A DNA stretch of 64,000 nucleotides from UJ101 sp965262705 (GTDB taxonomy: Bacteria; Bacteroidota; Bacteroidia; Flavobacteriales; UJ101), in NCBI GenBank assembly GCA_965262705.1, contig OZ253556.1:992001-1056000 (forward strand). The letters run 5' to 3'. Below the pieces are notes generated by a model that worked only from the letters and a program-made list of their open reading frames with translations, searched no databases and was not told the origin of the DNA. Shown here in pieces: positions 25,709 to 33,832 of this stretch; within the stretch, counting starts at the first letter, position 1; each line of letters begins with the position of its first letter. The translations under genes and the position numbers were made by a program.

Positions 25709-27214
25709 CTAATCTGTATTTAATTCTAATAAGGGGTCTAAAAATTCACGCGTATTAGCAAGGCGAGGAACTTTATTTTGCCCTCCCAACTTTTTTTTCT
25801 GTTTCAGCCAATCAAAAAACAAATTCTTGCGCGCGATATGAACCACCGGTGTATTTAACGTCATATTATTTTGTCGCTTGGCTTCATAATCTGAATTTAA
25901 CTCCTTAAGACGCTCATCTAAAATCATTTTAAAGCGATTGAAATTATCGGGTAGTTGTTCAAATTCAATGATCCATTCATGTCCACCTGACGCTTTTTCA
26001 TTCATATAAACCGGAGCAGCCGTATAGTCTTTTATTCTGGCAGAAGTTACTTTACTAGCACTTTTTAAGGCTTCCTCAGCATTTTCAATAATCAATTCTT
26101 CTCCAAAAGCATTGATATAATGTTTTGTACGACCAGAAATATGAATGCGATAGGGCTGCATAGAAGTAAACCTAACCGTATCCCCGATAAGATAACGCCA
26201 TAGCCCTCCATTAGTAGTAATGACCATAGCATAATTTTTTCCTATTTCTACCTCGCTTAAGGGAATCGCCTTTCGAATGCCTGATTTAAAGTCATCCATT
26301 GGAATAAACTCATAAAAAATACCATGGTCAAGCATAAGCAACATTCCCTCATGTTTCGGAGAATCTTGTAAGCCAAAAAATCCTTCTGAAGCATTATACA
26401 CTTCGTAATAACGAATGTCTTTCCCGATAACTTTCCGATACGTCTCTATATAGGGGTAAAAACTAATTCCTCCATGAAAGAAAACTTCTATATTGGGAAA
26501 TACTTCCGCGAGGGTAGATTTATGTGTCGTTTCTAAGATATGATTTAATAAGACCAACATCCATGAGGGAACCCCGCCCATACTGCGCACATCTTCTTTA
26601 ATTACGTTTTCAGTAATTGCTTCTAATTTTGTTTCCCAATCGTACATTAAAGAGATTTTTTGGCTTGGAACACTTTTTATATCCGCCCAGAAAGGCGTAT
26701 TTTGAATCATAATAGCCGATAAATCACCAAAACGTGAAGCACCTGATTCATGCAGACGCTCGCTTCCTCCAAGGCGCATTCCTTTGCCCCAAAAAATCTT
26801 TGTTTCAGGATGATTACGAAGGTACATGGTGAGTGCATCCTGCCCTGCTTTGATATGACAATTTTTTAAAGATTCATTACTAATAGGAATAAATTTACTC
26901 TTTGCATTGGTAGTCCCTGAAGATTTTGCAAACCATTTGATAGGGGTGGGCCAGATAATATTTTTATCCCCTATTCGTGTTCGTTCAATGAAAGGCTCAA
27001 ATTCTTCATAGGTTACTATCGGCAGCCGATTACTGAATTCTCGGTAAGATTGAATAGAAGGAAAATTATATTTTTTTCCTATAAAAGTATTTCTTCCCAT
27101 GGAAAGTAAATAATCGAAAATCGATTGTTGTGCCTCTAAAGGATTCTGGGTAAAGGTTTCAAGATTTTTAATACGAGTTTTTAAATATTTTGTTATGAGT
27201 GAACCGATGATCAT
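25709..27214 (-). CDS. GH3-family adenylate-forming protein
   Basis: 501 residues, matching bacterial GH3 (auxin-responsive promoter-like) proteins of Bacteroidota. WFAKSSGTTNAKSKFIPIS near residue 108 is the ATP/AMP-binding P-loop-like motif; the YNASEGFFGLQD block near 273 and YLIGDTVRFTS near 340 are the other conserved motifs of the adenylating fold. In plants such enzymes conjugate amino acids to acyl acids; the bacterial substrate is unknown. Single gene with an ATG at 27214. Confidence 0.9.
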   Translation of the reverse strand: MIIGSLITKYLKTRIKNLETFTQNPLEAQQSIFDYLLSMGRNTFIGKKYNFPSIQSYREFSNRLPIVTYEEFEPFIERTRIGDKNIIWPTPIKWFAKSSGTTNAKSKFIPISNESLKNCHIKAGQDALTMYLRNHPETKIFWGKGMRLGGSERLHESGASRFGDLSAIMIQNTPFWADIKSVPSQKISLMYDWETKLEAITENVIKEDVRSMGGVPSWMLVLLNHILETTHKSTLAEVFPNIEVFFHGGISFYPYIETYRKVIGKDIRYYEVYNASEGFFGLQDSPKHEGMLLMLDHGIFYEFIPMDDFKSGIRKAIPLSEVEIGKNYAMVITTNGGLWRYLIGDTVRFTSMQPYRIHISGRTKHYINAFGEELIIENAEEALKSASKVTSARIKDYTAAPVYMNEKASGGHEWIIEFEQLPDNFNRFKMILDERLKELNSDYEAKRQNNMTLNTPVVHIARKNLFFDWLKQKKKLGGQNKVPRLANTREFLDPLLELNTD

Positions 27215-27390
27215 ATTATAAAATCAGTTTTTATAAAATAGATTTCTGCACACATTCACTAATCTTAAAAAAAATTGCAAGCGTACCGTATAATTCATAG
27301 GTGAATATCAATATTAACAAAAATACTATTTTTTTTGATATTCGCAATAGTAGGATTTCATATCGCGATATGACCTTTTTGGGGTTCAAC

Positions 27391-29772
27391 TTATTTAACT
27401 CGCTGTTTGATTTGCTCTAAAAGCGTTTTATCGTGCGCTTTACTTGACTTTTTAAGTCCTCTTTTGAGTTGATAACTCAGACTTAAGCGAATCCAACGAT
27501 TATCAAAGTTTTGATGCTGTCGAAAATAAGTGCTTTCGGTACTTAGTGTACTGTTAATTTCATAAGTATTTAAAATATCATTTGCCGTTAAGGAAATCTC
27601 TAATTTTTTCTTTAAAAAATGCTTTTGCAGGCTTGCATTTAACCAAAACAGCCCTTGCGTTTTATAAGGTCCCTGTATAAAGGGTGAAATATAATTGGTG
27701 CTAAAAGATAAATTTACTTTCCAAGGCAAGGTGATTTGATTAAGAATAGTTGATTGTGAAAACCAGGAATGATTTTTCACAGTTAGTAAGTCGTTTTCTG
27801 ATAAGGAATTATTATCATAAAACAATATTCCGTTTATATTGACCTGCCACCATTTAAATAGGTTTAATGGAAAATTTGTACTAAAAGTAAACCGGCTTCC
27901 CGTTTTTAAATTAATGGGAGTTATGCAACTTTGAAAATCATCATTTAATAGGGGCACTTGAAAGATTTGATTTTTACGCAGGGTGTAGCTTGTGCTAAAA
28001 GTATATTTTTTTTTCAAGAGATATTGTAATTGCCATTTATGGGAAATAAATGGGTTTAAATTAGGATTTCCTTTAATGGTAGTGAATCGATCTACAAAAT
28101 AATTATAAGGCAGCAGTTGCTTAAATGCGGGGCGTGTAATTCGTTTATTGTATGAAAACCTAAATTGATGGTTTTTATCATATTGAAAAGACAAGTTAAA
28201 GTAAGGAAATAAATTGGTAAACGTTTTTCTTGTTTTAACCGATGGTTCAGAGAAAGTTACTCCTTTCAAGGGATTAATTTCTAAGCGGCTTCCTATTGCC
28301 ATGTTCCATTTTTTATTCCATTTTCGATAATATTGTGCATAGATGCCAACTACCCACTCTTCGTGATGAAATTCATCTGACTTATTTGTATCGAAAACCT
28401 CTTTCGTGAAAAAATGATTCGCATTCTCTAATCGTTGATATATGGCTTTTATCCCAGATTCTAATTTAGAAGTTGAATCTATTTTATAGGTATAATCTAC
28501 TTTTGAAATCCATGACTTTACTCGGCTGGGCGATTCATTTTTCAAGTCAGGATAATTCATCCCCGGAGGGCTGGGTTCGGTAAGAGAATGCAAAAGCGAT
28601 TGCCGACGAAGAAGATAATTAAAATAGTATAATTCACCTTTCAAGGAAGATTGAGCTTTCTTTAAGGCATAATAGGTTCCGAGGCTATATTGCTGCAATT
28701 TATTATGACTTTTATTTGTGGAGAGGTTAATCGAATCCGGTTCGGATATTTTCTCATCGGAAAAGAAATATAATTGTGTATCTTGCGGAACTTTTTCCTG
28801 ATATAATAAAGCCTGTGAGAATATCCCAAATTTAGCATTTTTGAACGCATATTCATACTCACCATTAAAATTATGCGAATGACTCTTAACTCTCCCATAA
28901 GTATTCTGCGGGCTTTTTTGTTTATTTGAAAAGGTTCTCATCATTTCATCTTTTTCAAAACCTTTATCAAAAGAAGGGTTATATGAAAATAAATAGCGAC
29001 TCTTTGGGGTATTATACTGCATCATAATAGCGTTTGACTCATCAAAAAACCGCCCTTGCGTTGCAGCGGTTTTCACACGGGCGTAAAAGCCTCGATCTTT
29101 ATTTTTTTTCATTTTAATATTGATAATGCCAGCAGCGCCCGAAGCCTCATATTTGGCAGAAGGCGTATTATTGATTTCTATCGTTTCAACTTTATCGGCG
29201 GAAAGCGATTCTAAATAGGCGATTAATTCACTCCCAGTCAATGGTGTTTCGCGACCATTTATTTGGATCTGTACTCCTTCTGCATTGAGCTGTAAGGAAT
29301 GAGAGGTAGGATTGTAGGTTACACCGGGCATTTTGACCAGCAATTCCAATAGCGATCCTGAGGAAAAAAGAGGATTATCGGCTACTTTTAATTCTATTGC
29401 TCCTTCTTCATTAAAACGGATCAAAGGTTTTTTTGCCGTGAGGGTTACTTTTCCTATATAATTATCCTTCTCAAAATAAATGGTATCTATACCGGGAATA
29501 GGAAGAGACAGCGTATCGCAGACGGATTTGTATTCGCCTGATTCAAATGCACATCGTTCATAGTTTCCTGAGGGGAAGCCGGTTAAGAAAAAGGTGCTTT
29601 TACCGCTTGTAGAATAAACCTTTGCAGTGTCTGTCAAGTTTTTTAAACTCAGCAAATAGGACTTGGAAGAGAGGGTATCGTTCATGATTCGTGCGCGGTA
29701 TATATTCTTTTGTTGCGCCTTTATAAAACTTATGCACAGAAGCCCCCAGATCAAATAGGCTAAGCGTTTCAT
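27391..29772 (-). CDS. TonB-dependent-receptor-like outer-membrane protein, last gene of the SDP-like operon
   Basis: 793 residues. Signal peptide MKRLAYLIWGLLCISFIKAQ, then a short beta domain (about 25-115), a plug-like domain (LLELLVKMPGVTYNPTS near 143, INGRETPLTGSELIAYL, NTPSAKYEASGAAGIINIK near 205) and a C-terminal barrel of the OMP_b-brl_3 type. Its ATG overlaps the stop of the HTTM gene by 4 bp (ATGA), so it is translationally coupled to it. That suggests it handles the peptide made by the operon, as exporter, receptor or importer. Confidence 0.85.
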   Translation of the reverse strand: MKRLAYLIWGLLCISFIKAQQKNIYRARIMNDTLSSKSYLLSLKNLTDTAKVYSTSGKSTFFLTGFPSGNYERCAFESGEYKSVCDTLSLPIPGIDTIYFEKDNYIGKVTLTAKKPLIRFNEEGAIELKVADNPLFSSGSLLELLVKMPGVTYNPTSHSLQLNAEGVQIQINGRETPLTGSELIAYLESLSADKVETIEINNTPSAKYEASGAAGIINIKMKKNKDRGFYARVKTAATQGRFFDESNAIMMQYNTPKSRYLFSYNPSFDKGFEKDEMMRTFSNKQKSPQNTYGRVKSHSHNFNGEYEYAFKNAKFGIFSQALLYQEKVPQDTQLYFFSDEKISEPDSINLSTNKSHNKLQQYSLGTYYALKKAQSSLKGELYYFNYLLRRQSLLHSLTEPSPPGMNYPDLKNESPSRVKSWISKVDYTYKIDSTSKLESGIKAIYQRLENANHFFTKEVFDTNKSDEFHHEEWVVGIYAQYYRKWNKKWNMAIGSRLEINPLKGVTFSEPSVKTRKTFTNLFPYFNLSFQYDKNHQFRFSYNKRITRPAFKQLLPYNYFVDRFTTIKGNPNLNPFISHKWQLQYLLKKKYTFSTSYTLRKNQIFQVPLLNDDFQSCITPINLKTGSRFTFSTNFPLNLFKWWQVNINGILFYDNNSLSENDLLTVKNHSWFSQSTILNQITLPWKVNLSFSTNYISPFIQGPYKTQGLFWLNASLQKHFLKKKLEISLTANDILNTYEINSTLSTESTYFRQHQNFDNRWIRLSLSYQLKRGLKKSSKAHDKTLLEQIKQRVK

Positions 29773-30659
29773 AAGACTACTCTTTTTAATTTGTTAAAGA
29801 TTACTTTATTCAGCAGAATTCTATACTCCGAGTCGGTGATTAAAACAGCGTAACTCGCGATCATAATCCATGAAAAATTATCCACTCGCATTAAAATAAA
29901 AATCCCTAAGTGTAAGAGTACTCCTAGTACAATGATGAGGTGCTTTGATATTTTATTCCAAATAAGGAAGGGAAAAGAAAGTTGAAAGCCTATAGTAAAC
30001 CAGGTTAGAAATTTAACTCTGAAAATAGCTTTTGTTATCCAATCGTTCAGCACCCCAATGTTAAAATCGTAAGAATTTAATATATAATACAAGGAAGTGC
30101 CGTTTCGCCAAACCTCGCCCCTCAGTTTATGCAGCCCAGAAAAAAAATAAATAATGCACATCTGAATTATGATAGCATAGGAAAAGTATGTACTTATAAT
30201 ATTTAAAATTGCTTGTATTTTATGTGTTCCTTTGGCTATGAAATGGTCATATTGAATTATAAAACTATGGGAATAGGTAAAAGTCATAAGCGGCAGGAGA
30301 ACCAAAATAACATTATCTCCACCGTCTAAAAGATAAATATTTCTAATTTTAAATAAGAAGAGTAAAAAGTATAAAGTTAATGCAGAAAGCCGGGTTAAAA
30401 TTCCTAAAAGAAAAAGCGTTGCGAATATAATTCCTACCATACAAAACATTACTACATTAGTATCATTGTCAAAATCAATTTTTAGCCAATAAAGTTTAAA
30501 ATAATTAACGATATCCGTATACACATCATATGAGATAATGCCGTTTTTATTAAACAAGTATTTTCTATTGAAAAAATAAATTATAAAATCCTTTAAAATT
30601 AGAGTTCCTAAAGCGATTCTAAGCAGTGTAACTCCTATTTTTCTATTGTTTTGTGGCAT
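29769..30659 (-). CDS. HTTM-domain membrane protein, SdpB-like
   Basis: 296 residues, about seven membrane segments. The layout (LLRIALGTLILKDFIIYFFN at the start, LLGILTRLSALTLYFLLFLF, and IIYFFSGLHKLRGEVWRNG near residue 172) is that of HTTM proteins, which include SdpB of the Bacillus sporulation-delaying-protein system and are distantly related to vitamin K-dependent gamma-carboxylases. Its start lies 17 bp inside the SdpA-like gene and its stop overlaps the receptor gene. In Bacillus, SdpA and SdpB are needed to mature the SdpC toxin peptide; a similar role is inferred here. Confidence 0.8.
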   Translation of the reverse strand: MPQNNRKIGVTLLRIALGTLILKDFIIYFFNRKYLFNKNGIISYDVYTDIVNYFKLYWLKIDFDNDTNVVMFCMVGIIFATLFLLGILTRLSALTLYFLLFLFKIRNIYLLDGGDNVILVLLPLMTFTYSHSFIIQYDHFIAKGTHKIQAILNIISTYFSYAIIIQMCIIYFFSGLHKLRGEVWRNGTSLYYILNSYDFNIGVLNDWITKAIFRVKFLTWFTIGFQLSFPFLIWNKISKHLIIVLGVLLHLGIFILMRVDNFSWIMIASYAVLITDSEYRILLNKVIFNKLKRVVL

Positions 30660-31305
30660 TTTGTTTTAAATCATCTTCTTTAAGACATAAAAGAATATTA
30701 TCTATTTTCTTATAATATCCTTTGGGTGTTTTGCTGCTTCCTATTTTGTGCAAGGGGTAGTGGATAAAATAAAAGGAACAAAAAATACTGTCATTATAAG
30801 GAGTTCTTTTTAAAAAATCCTTTTGATGAATCAAAACAAAACGGGCATAATTTTTTAATGATTTCAACCCTGAAGAATTCTTTTCTAATTCCTTTTTATT
30901 TTTATATCTTTCTGCTTCTTTAGAAACATTGTTATAGCAGTCTGAAAAGTATTTAATCAATCGTTGGTTAAGAGAAAAAAATACCTTTTTATTTTGATTG
31001 CTTACTTTGTCGTGCAGATTCAAAACTGCTGTTGAGTCTGTCTTTTTTCCTTTATATTTTGAATAAAATTGAACAGCAATAACCCTTTTTCCATCTGGCG
31101 GATTAGGGGCAAACATATTCCAATTTTGCTCAAAAAAGGGGAGAATATAGTTCTCGTTAAGTTTTTTAATGCTAGAGGACTGCATAAAATGCCATTCTTG
31201 CTCATACCCTTGCACTAAAATTATACTGCCGAAATAAACAGAGATAAATAAAATTAAAATTACCTTTAGCCCAATAAAGTTTATCCTATTATTTGATGTA
31301 TTCAT
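30643..31305 (-). CDS. SdpA-like / DUF5819-like protein
   Basis: 220 residues. One N-terminal membrane segment (FIGLKVILILFISVYFGSII) is followed by a non-cytoplasmic domain with PFFEQNWNMFAPNPP near residue 55, the signature Q-x-W-x-x-F-A-P-x-P of SdpA and related DUF5819 proteins that pair with HTTM proteins. The rest is Lys-rich with few recognisable motifs. Coupled to the HTTM gene by a 17-bp overlap and lying 88 bp after the peptide gene. Family assignment rests on this motif and the context. Confidence 0.7.
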   Translation of the reverse strand: MNTSNNRINFIGLKVILILFISVYFGSIILVQGYEQEWHFMQSSSIKKLNENYILPFFEQNWNMFAPNPPDGKRVIAVQFYSKYKGKKTDSTAVLNLHDKVSNQNKKVFFSLNQRLIKYFSDCYNNVSKEAERYKNKKELEKNSSGLKSLKNYARFVLIHQKDFLKRTPYNDSIFCSFYFIHYPLHKIGSSKTPKGYYKKIDNILLCLKEDDLKQNATKQ

Positions 31306-31335
31306 CTCAAGCTAAGTTAGTTATAATAAGAAAGA

Positions 31336-31369
31336 ATCCCCCTCCTAGCCATTTCTATATGGAGGGGAT
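31336..31369 (-). terminator. Hairpin between the peptide gene and the SdpA-like gene (attenuator)
   Basis: Stem ATCCCCTCC / GGAGGGGGAT (one bulge) with a 15-bp loop, followed on the minus strand by TCTTTCTTATT. Placed between a short peptide gene and its processing genes, it would let most transcripts stop after the peptide while some read through. Confidence 0.65.
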
Positions 31370-31393
31370 ATCCTTCTCTTAATTTTAATTTTC

Positions 31394-31648
31394 CTATTTA
31401 TTTAGCAGGGTTACTTCACCTGTTGTTTGAGGCGCTGTAGTATAAGGTTCAGTAGTTCCAGTTGTTGTCGTAGTGGTTGTAGTGGTTGTAGTGGTCGTTA
31501 CAACAACATTTCGGCTTTTACTACCCAAGTAATCAGTTTGAATACAAGGAAGTTTTGCCTCTGAACTACTTCCTATCATAGAACCATAACCCACAAAAGA
31601 CATAAAACCCAATAGGGTAAACAGAAATAATGCTTTAATCTTTTTCAT
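31394..31648 (-). CDS. Small secreted Thr-rich peptide precursor
   Basis: 84 residues. A clear Sec signal peptide (MKKIKALFLFTLLGFMSFVG, Ala or Gly-Ser cleavage region after YGS) leads to a mature peptide of roughly 55 residues. It has one Cys in KLPCIQTDYLG, then 13 consecutive Thr (about residues 51-63) and a Thr-rich tail ending EVTLLNK. The Thr run uses mixed codons, with the triplet ACC-ACT-ACA repeated. It is the first gene of the operon with SdpA-like, HTTM and outer-membrane genes, so it is the likely substrate of that machinery: a toxin, signal or surface peptide. SdpC itself is larger and not similar. Confidence 0.7.
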   Translation of the reverse strand: MKKIKALFLFTLLGFMSFVGYGSMIGSSSEAKLPCIQTDYLGSKSRNVVVTTTTTTTTTTTTTGTTEPYTTAPQTTGEVTLLNK

Positions 31649-31746
31649 AATTAAAGAATTTAGATTATAAAAGTATGCGCTCCTTTATCTTTTCGGCAGA
31701 CGCTTATTCCTTATGGTCTTATTAAAACTATCTAGAAATAATTCTA

Positions 31747-31754
31747 CAAATATA
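31747..31754 (-). promoter_or_regulatory. Candidate -7 promoter box of the peptide operon
   Basis: On the minus strand TATATTTG fits TAnnTTTG, about 100 bp before the ATG at 31648. A second match, TACATTTG, lies at 31783-31790. No -33 element at good spacing was found for the first. The leader would be about 95 nt. Confidence 0.4.
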
Positions 31755-31790
31755 TAATTTTTTTCTATAAAAAAAATTTTTGCAAATGTA

Positions 31791-31996
31791 TAATTTCTAA
31801 TCTTTAAAATCAAGTTTTAAATTATATTTAATCGTTAAGTGCGTATGATTTGTTAAAAATAGCAGTTAAATCATTGTCTGTATAAGTCAAAGTACTATTT
31901 TTTATGGTTAATTTATTATAGTTTCTTAAATTTAAAACAGCCTTATAGGCGGCTAAGCCTGCAAGTTTAGCTTACTAAGAGCATTTCATACTTTTT
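31791..31996. other. Intergenic region, nothing recognised
   Basis: About 200 bp of AT-rich sequence between the operon promoter and the next MITE. No ORF, hairpin or known repeat was seen. Confidence 0.4.
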
Positions 31997-32161
31997 GAGA
32001 CCGTTGCAGAACACATAGAAAAGTATGAAAAAGAAAGCATCTAACTTCAAACTGCTTCCTTCTCAAAAAATTAAAATCCTCCACACCCATTAGGTTGCTA
32101 CGGTGTTTAATTTTTATCGGGCGTTGCATTTTTTTGTTAGATTGCTTTTTGCAAAGGTCTC
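31997..32161. mobile_element. MITE-like element (165 bp), near-consensus copy
   Basis: GAGACCGTTGCAGAACACAT at the left and GCTTTTTGCAAAGGTCTC at the right. Between them the standard order: AAGTATGAAAAAGAAAGCAT, AACTTCAAACTGCTTCCTTC, TCAAAAAATTAAAATCCTCC, GTTGCTACGGTGTTTAATTT, GGGCGTTGCATTTTTTTGTT. No inserted repeats, so this copy is a good reference for the family. Confidence 0.8.
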
Positions 32162-32496
32162 TTTTTATTATTTAACTTTATTTTTATGCTCAAGATTTAA
32201 TAATTTTACATCTGAATATTTTTTTAAAAAATAGCCTCATTTGAAAAAGCTAATAGTATAGCATTTTTTGATAAAAATTGGGATTTATTCAAAATGAGAC
32301 CCTTGCATAAAGAAAAATACACAGCATAAAAACTAAAAATGAACAGGAGAAAAAAACAAAAAGAAGGCTTTTTACTTTTTTTGAAGAAAAATTGAAACGA
32401 TTTGAACCCCATCAATAAATAAATCTTTTTAGCTTATGCTGAAGTAAAGGGCTAACTTCTTTTTTGCAAACTTCTCAAAACATAAAAAATAAAAAA
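32162..32496. other. Intergenic region with a solitary MITE-end-like motif
   Basis: AT-rich leader of the ThiF/MoeB gene. It contains GAGACCCTTGCATAAAG near 32294, resembling one MITE end without its partner, and an open minus-strand frame with no coding character. Nothing else recognised. Confidence 0.4.
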
Positions 32497-33585
32497 ATGA
32501 ATCGATATAGCCGGCATATTTTATTAAATGAAATAGGAAAAGCAGGACAAGAACGACTGTTAAAAGCAAAGGTTTTAGTAGTGGGTGCGGGCGGATTGGG
32601 TTGCCCTGCTTTGCAATATCTTGCCGCTGCGGGGGTAGGTACTTTAGGAATTATGGATGATGACATAGTAGAAGTATCTAATCTTCAGCGTCAAATTCTT
32701 TTCGGGGAATCGGTTTTGGGAAAAAATAAAGCCCTTGCTGCTAAAGAAAGACTAACAGACTTGAATGCTGAGATTAATATAATTGCGTATCCAGCGCGTT
32801 TAACCCCTCTCAATGCTTTAACCCTTTTTAATGATTATGATATTATTGTAGATGGGACAGATAATTTTTCCAGTCGTTATTTGACCAATGATGCATCGTT
32901 AATAAGCGGAAAACCTTTAGTTTATGGTTCTATTTACAAGTTTGAAGGACAAGTTTCTGTTTTTAATTATCAAGGGGGACCGAGCTATCGCTGTTTATTT
33001 CCATCACCTCCAAAAGCAGGTGAAGTGCCTAATTGTTCTGAGATAGGCGTTTTAGGTGTTTTACCCGGCATTATAGGGGCAATGCAAGCCCATGAAGTAT
33101 TAAAATTAATACTCAATTTAGGAGATATATTATCTGGTAGGTTGTTAATATATAATACTTTATCTACAAAAGTAACCGCTTTAAATTTTCATAAATCTGA
33201 GGAGGAAATAGAAAAAGTACTGCGTACAAAGAATACTTTTCAGAATAATTACCCTGATTTTTATTGTGAGACAACAACAACTGAAATTTTAGCTGAGGAG
33301 GCTTTTTATAAAGAGAACGCTCAGTTTATAGACGTTAGAGAAAAATATGAACAACCGACAATCTATCTTGAAAATGTTACTCAAATTCCTCTAAGCGAAT
33401 TGAAAAATCGTTTAAAAGAAATAGATAATACAAAACAAAACATCATTTTTTGCCAAATAGGCATAAGAAGTAAAAGAGCAGTTAGTTTACTACAGTCACA
33501 AGGGTTTAAAAATTGCTATAGTGTAAAAGGAGGAGCTATGGCTATTGTAGAATATAAAAACAGGAACGAGATTTTTGCTAAATAA
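32497..33585 (+). CDS. ThiF/MoeB/HesA-family adenylyltransferase with C-terminal rhodanese domain
   Basis: 362 residues from ATG 32497 (MNRYSRHILLNEIGKAGQER); the frame extends to a TTG at 32464 without support. The Rossmann motif VGAGGLGCPALQYLAAAGVG and DDDIVEVSNLQRQILF are E1-like hallmarks. The enzyme adenylates the C-terminal Gly of a ThiS/MoaD-like sulfur carrier. From about residue 265 a rhodanese domain follows (DVREKYE; active Cys in IFCQIGIRSKRA). The usual second zinc CxxC of MoeB is replaced by an unrelated linker, while only the first region keeps YRCLF...NCSE. Thiamine or molybdopterin sulfur transfer cannot be distinguished; no thi or moa genes are adjacent. Confidence 0.9.
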   Translation: MNRYSRHILLNEIGKAGQERLLKAKVLVVGAGGLGCPALQYLAAAGVGTLGIMDDDIVEVSNLQRQILFGESVLGKNKALAAKERLTDLNAEINIIAYPARLTPLNALTLFNDYDIIVDGTDNFSSRYLTNDASLISGKPLVYGSIYKFEGQVSVFNYQGGPSYRCLFPSPPKAGEVPNCSEIGVLGVLPGIIGAMQAHEVLKLILNLGDILSGRLLIYNTLSTKVTALNFHKSEEEIEKVLRTKNTFQNNYPDFYCETTTTEILAEEAFYKENAQFIDVREKYEQPTIYLENVTQIPLSELKNRLKEIDNTKQNIIFCQIGIRSKRAVSLLQSQGFKNCYSVKGGAMAIVEYKNRNEIFAK

Positions 33586-33642
33586 GACTTTGGCTTCGCT
33601 GACCTGTAGCTACTAAAGTACTTTTTACGAAAGTCTCAATTT

Positions 33643-33828
33643 GAGACCGTTGCAGAACACATAAAAAAGTATGAGAAAGAAAGCATCTAAGTTTAAACTG
33701 CTTACTTCTCAAAAAATTAAAATCTTCACAACCATAAGATTGCTCCAGCGTTTAATTTTTATCGGGCGTTGCATTTCGGTAAACTCAATACAAGCATTTT
33801 TTTGCTAAAGTGCTTTTTGCAACGGTCT
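33643..33828. mobile_element. MITE-like element (186 bp)
   Basis: GAGACCGTTGCAGAACACAT to GCTTTTTGCAACGGTCTC, with an extra TTTCGGTAAACTCAATACAA segment near the right end also present at 35996-36015. A partial end (ACGAAAGTCTCAA) precedes it at 33628-33640. The right end lies 5 bp from the SulP stop codon on the opposite strand. Confidence 0.8.
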
Positions 33829-33832
33829 CAAT

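Noticed and set aside
31434..31506. Short triplet-like repeats suggestive of a CRISPR or microsatellite
   Set aside because: They are the codons of the Thr run in the peptide gene. Spacing of three bases and lack of spacers exclude CRISPR.
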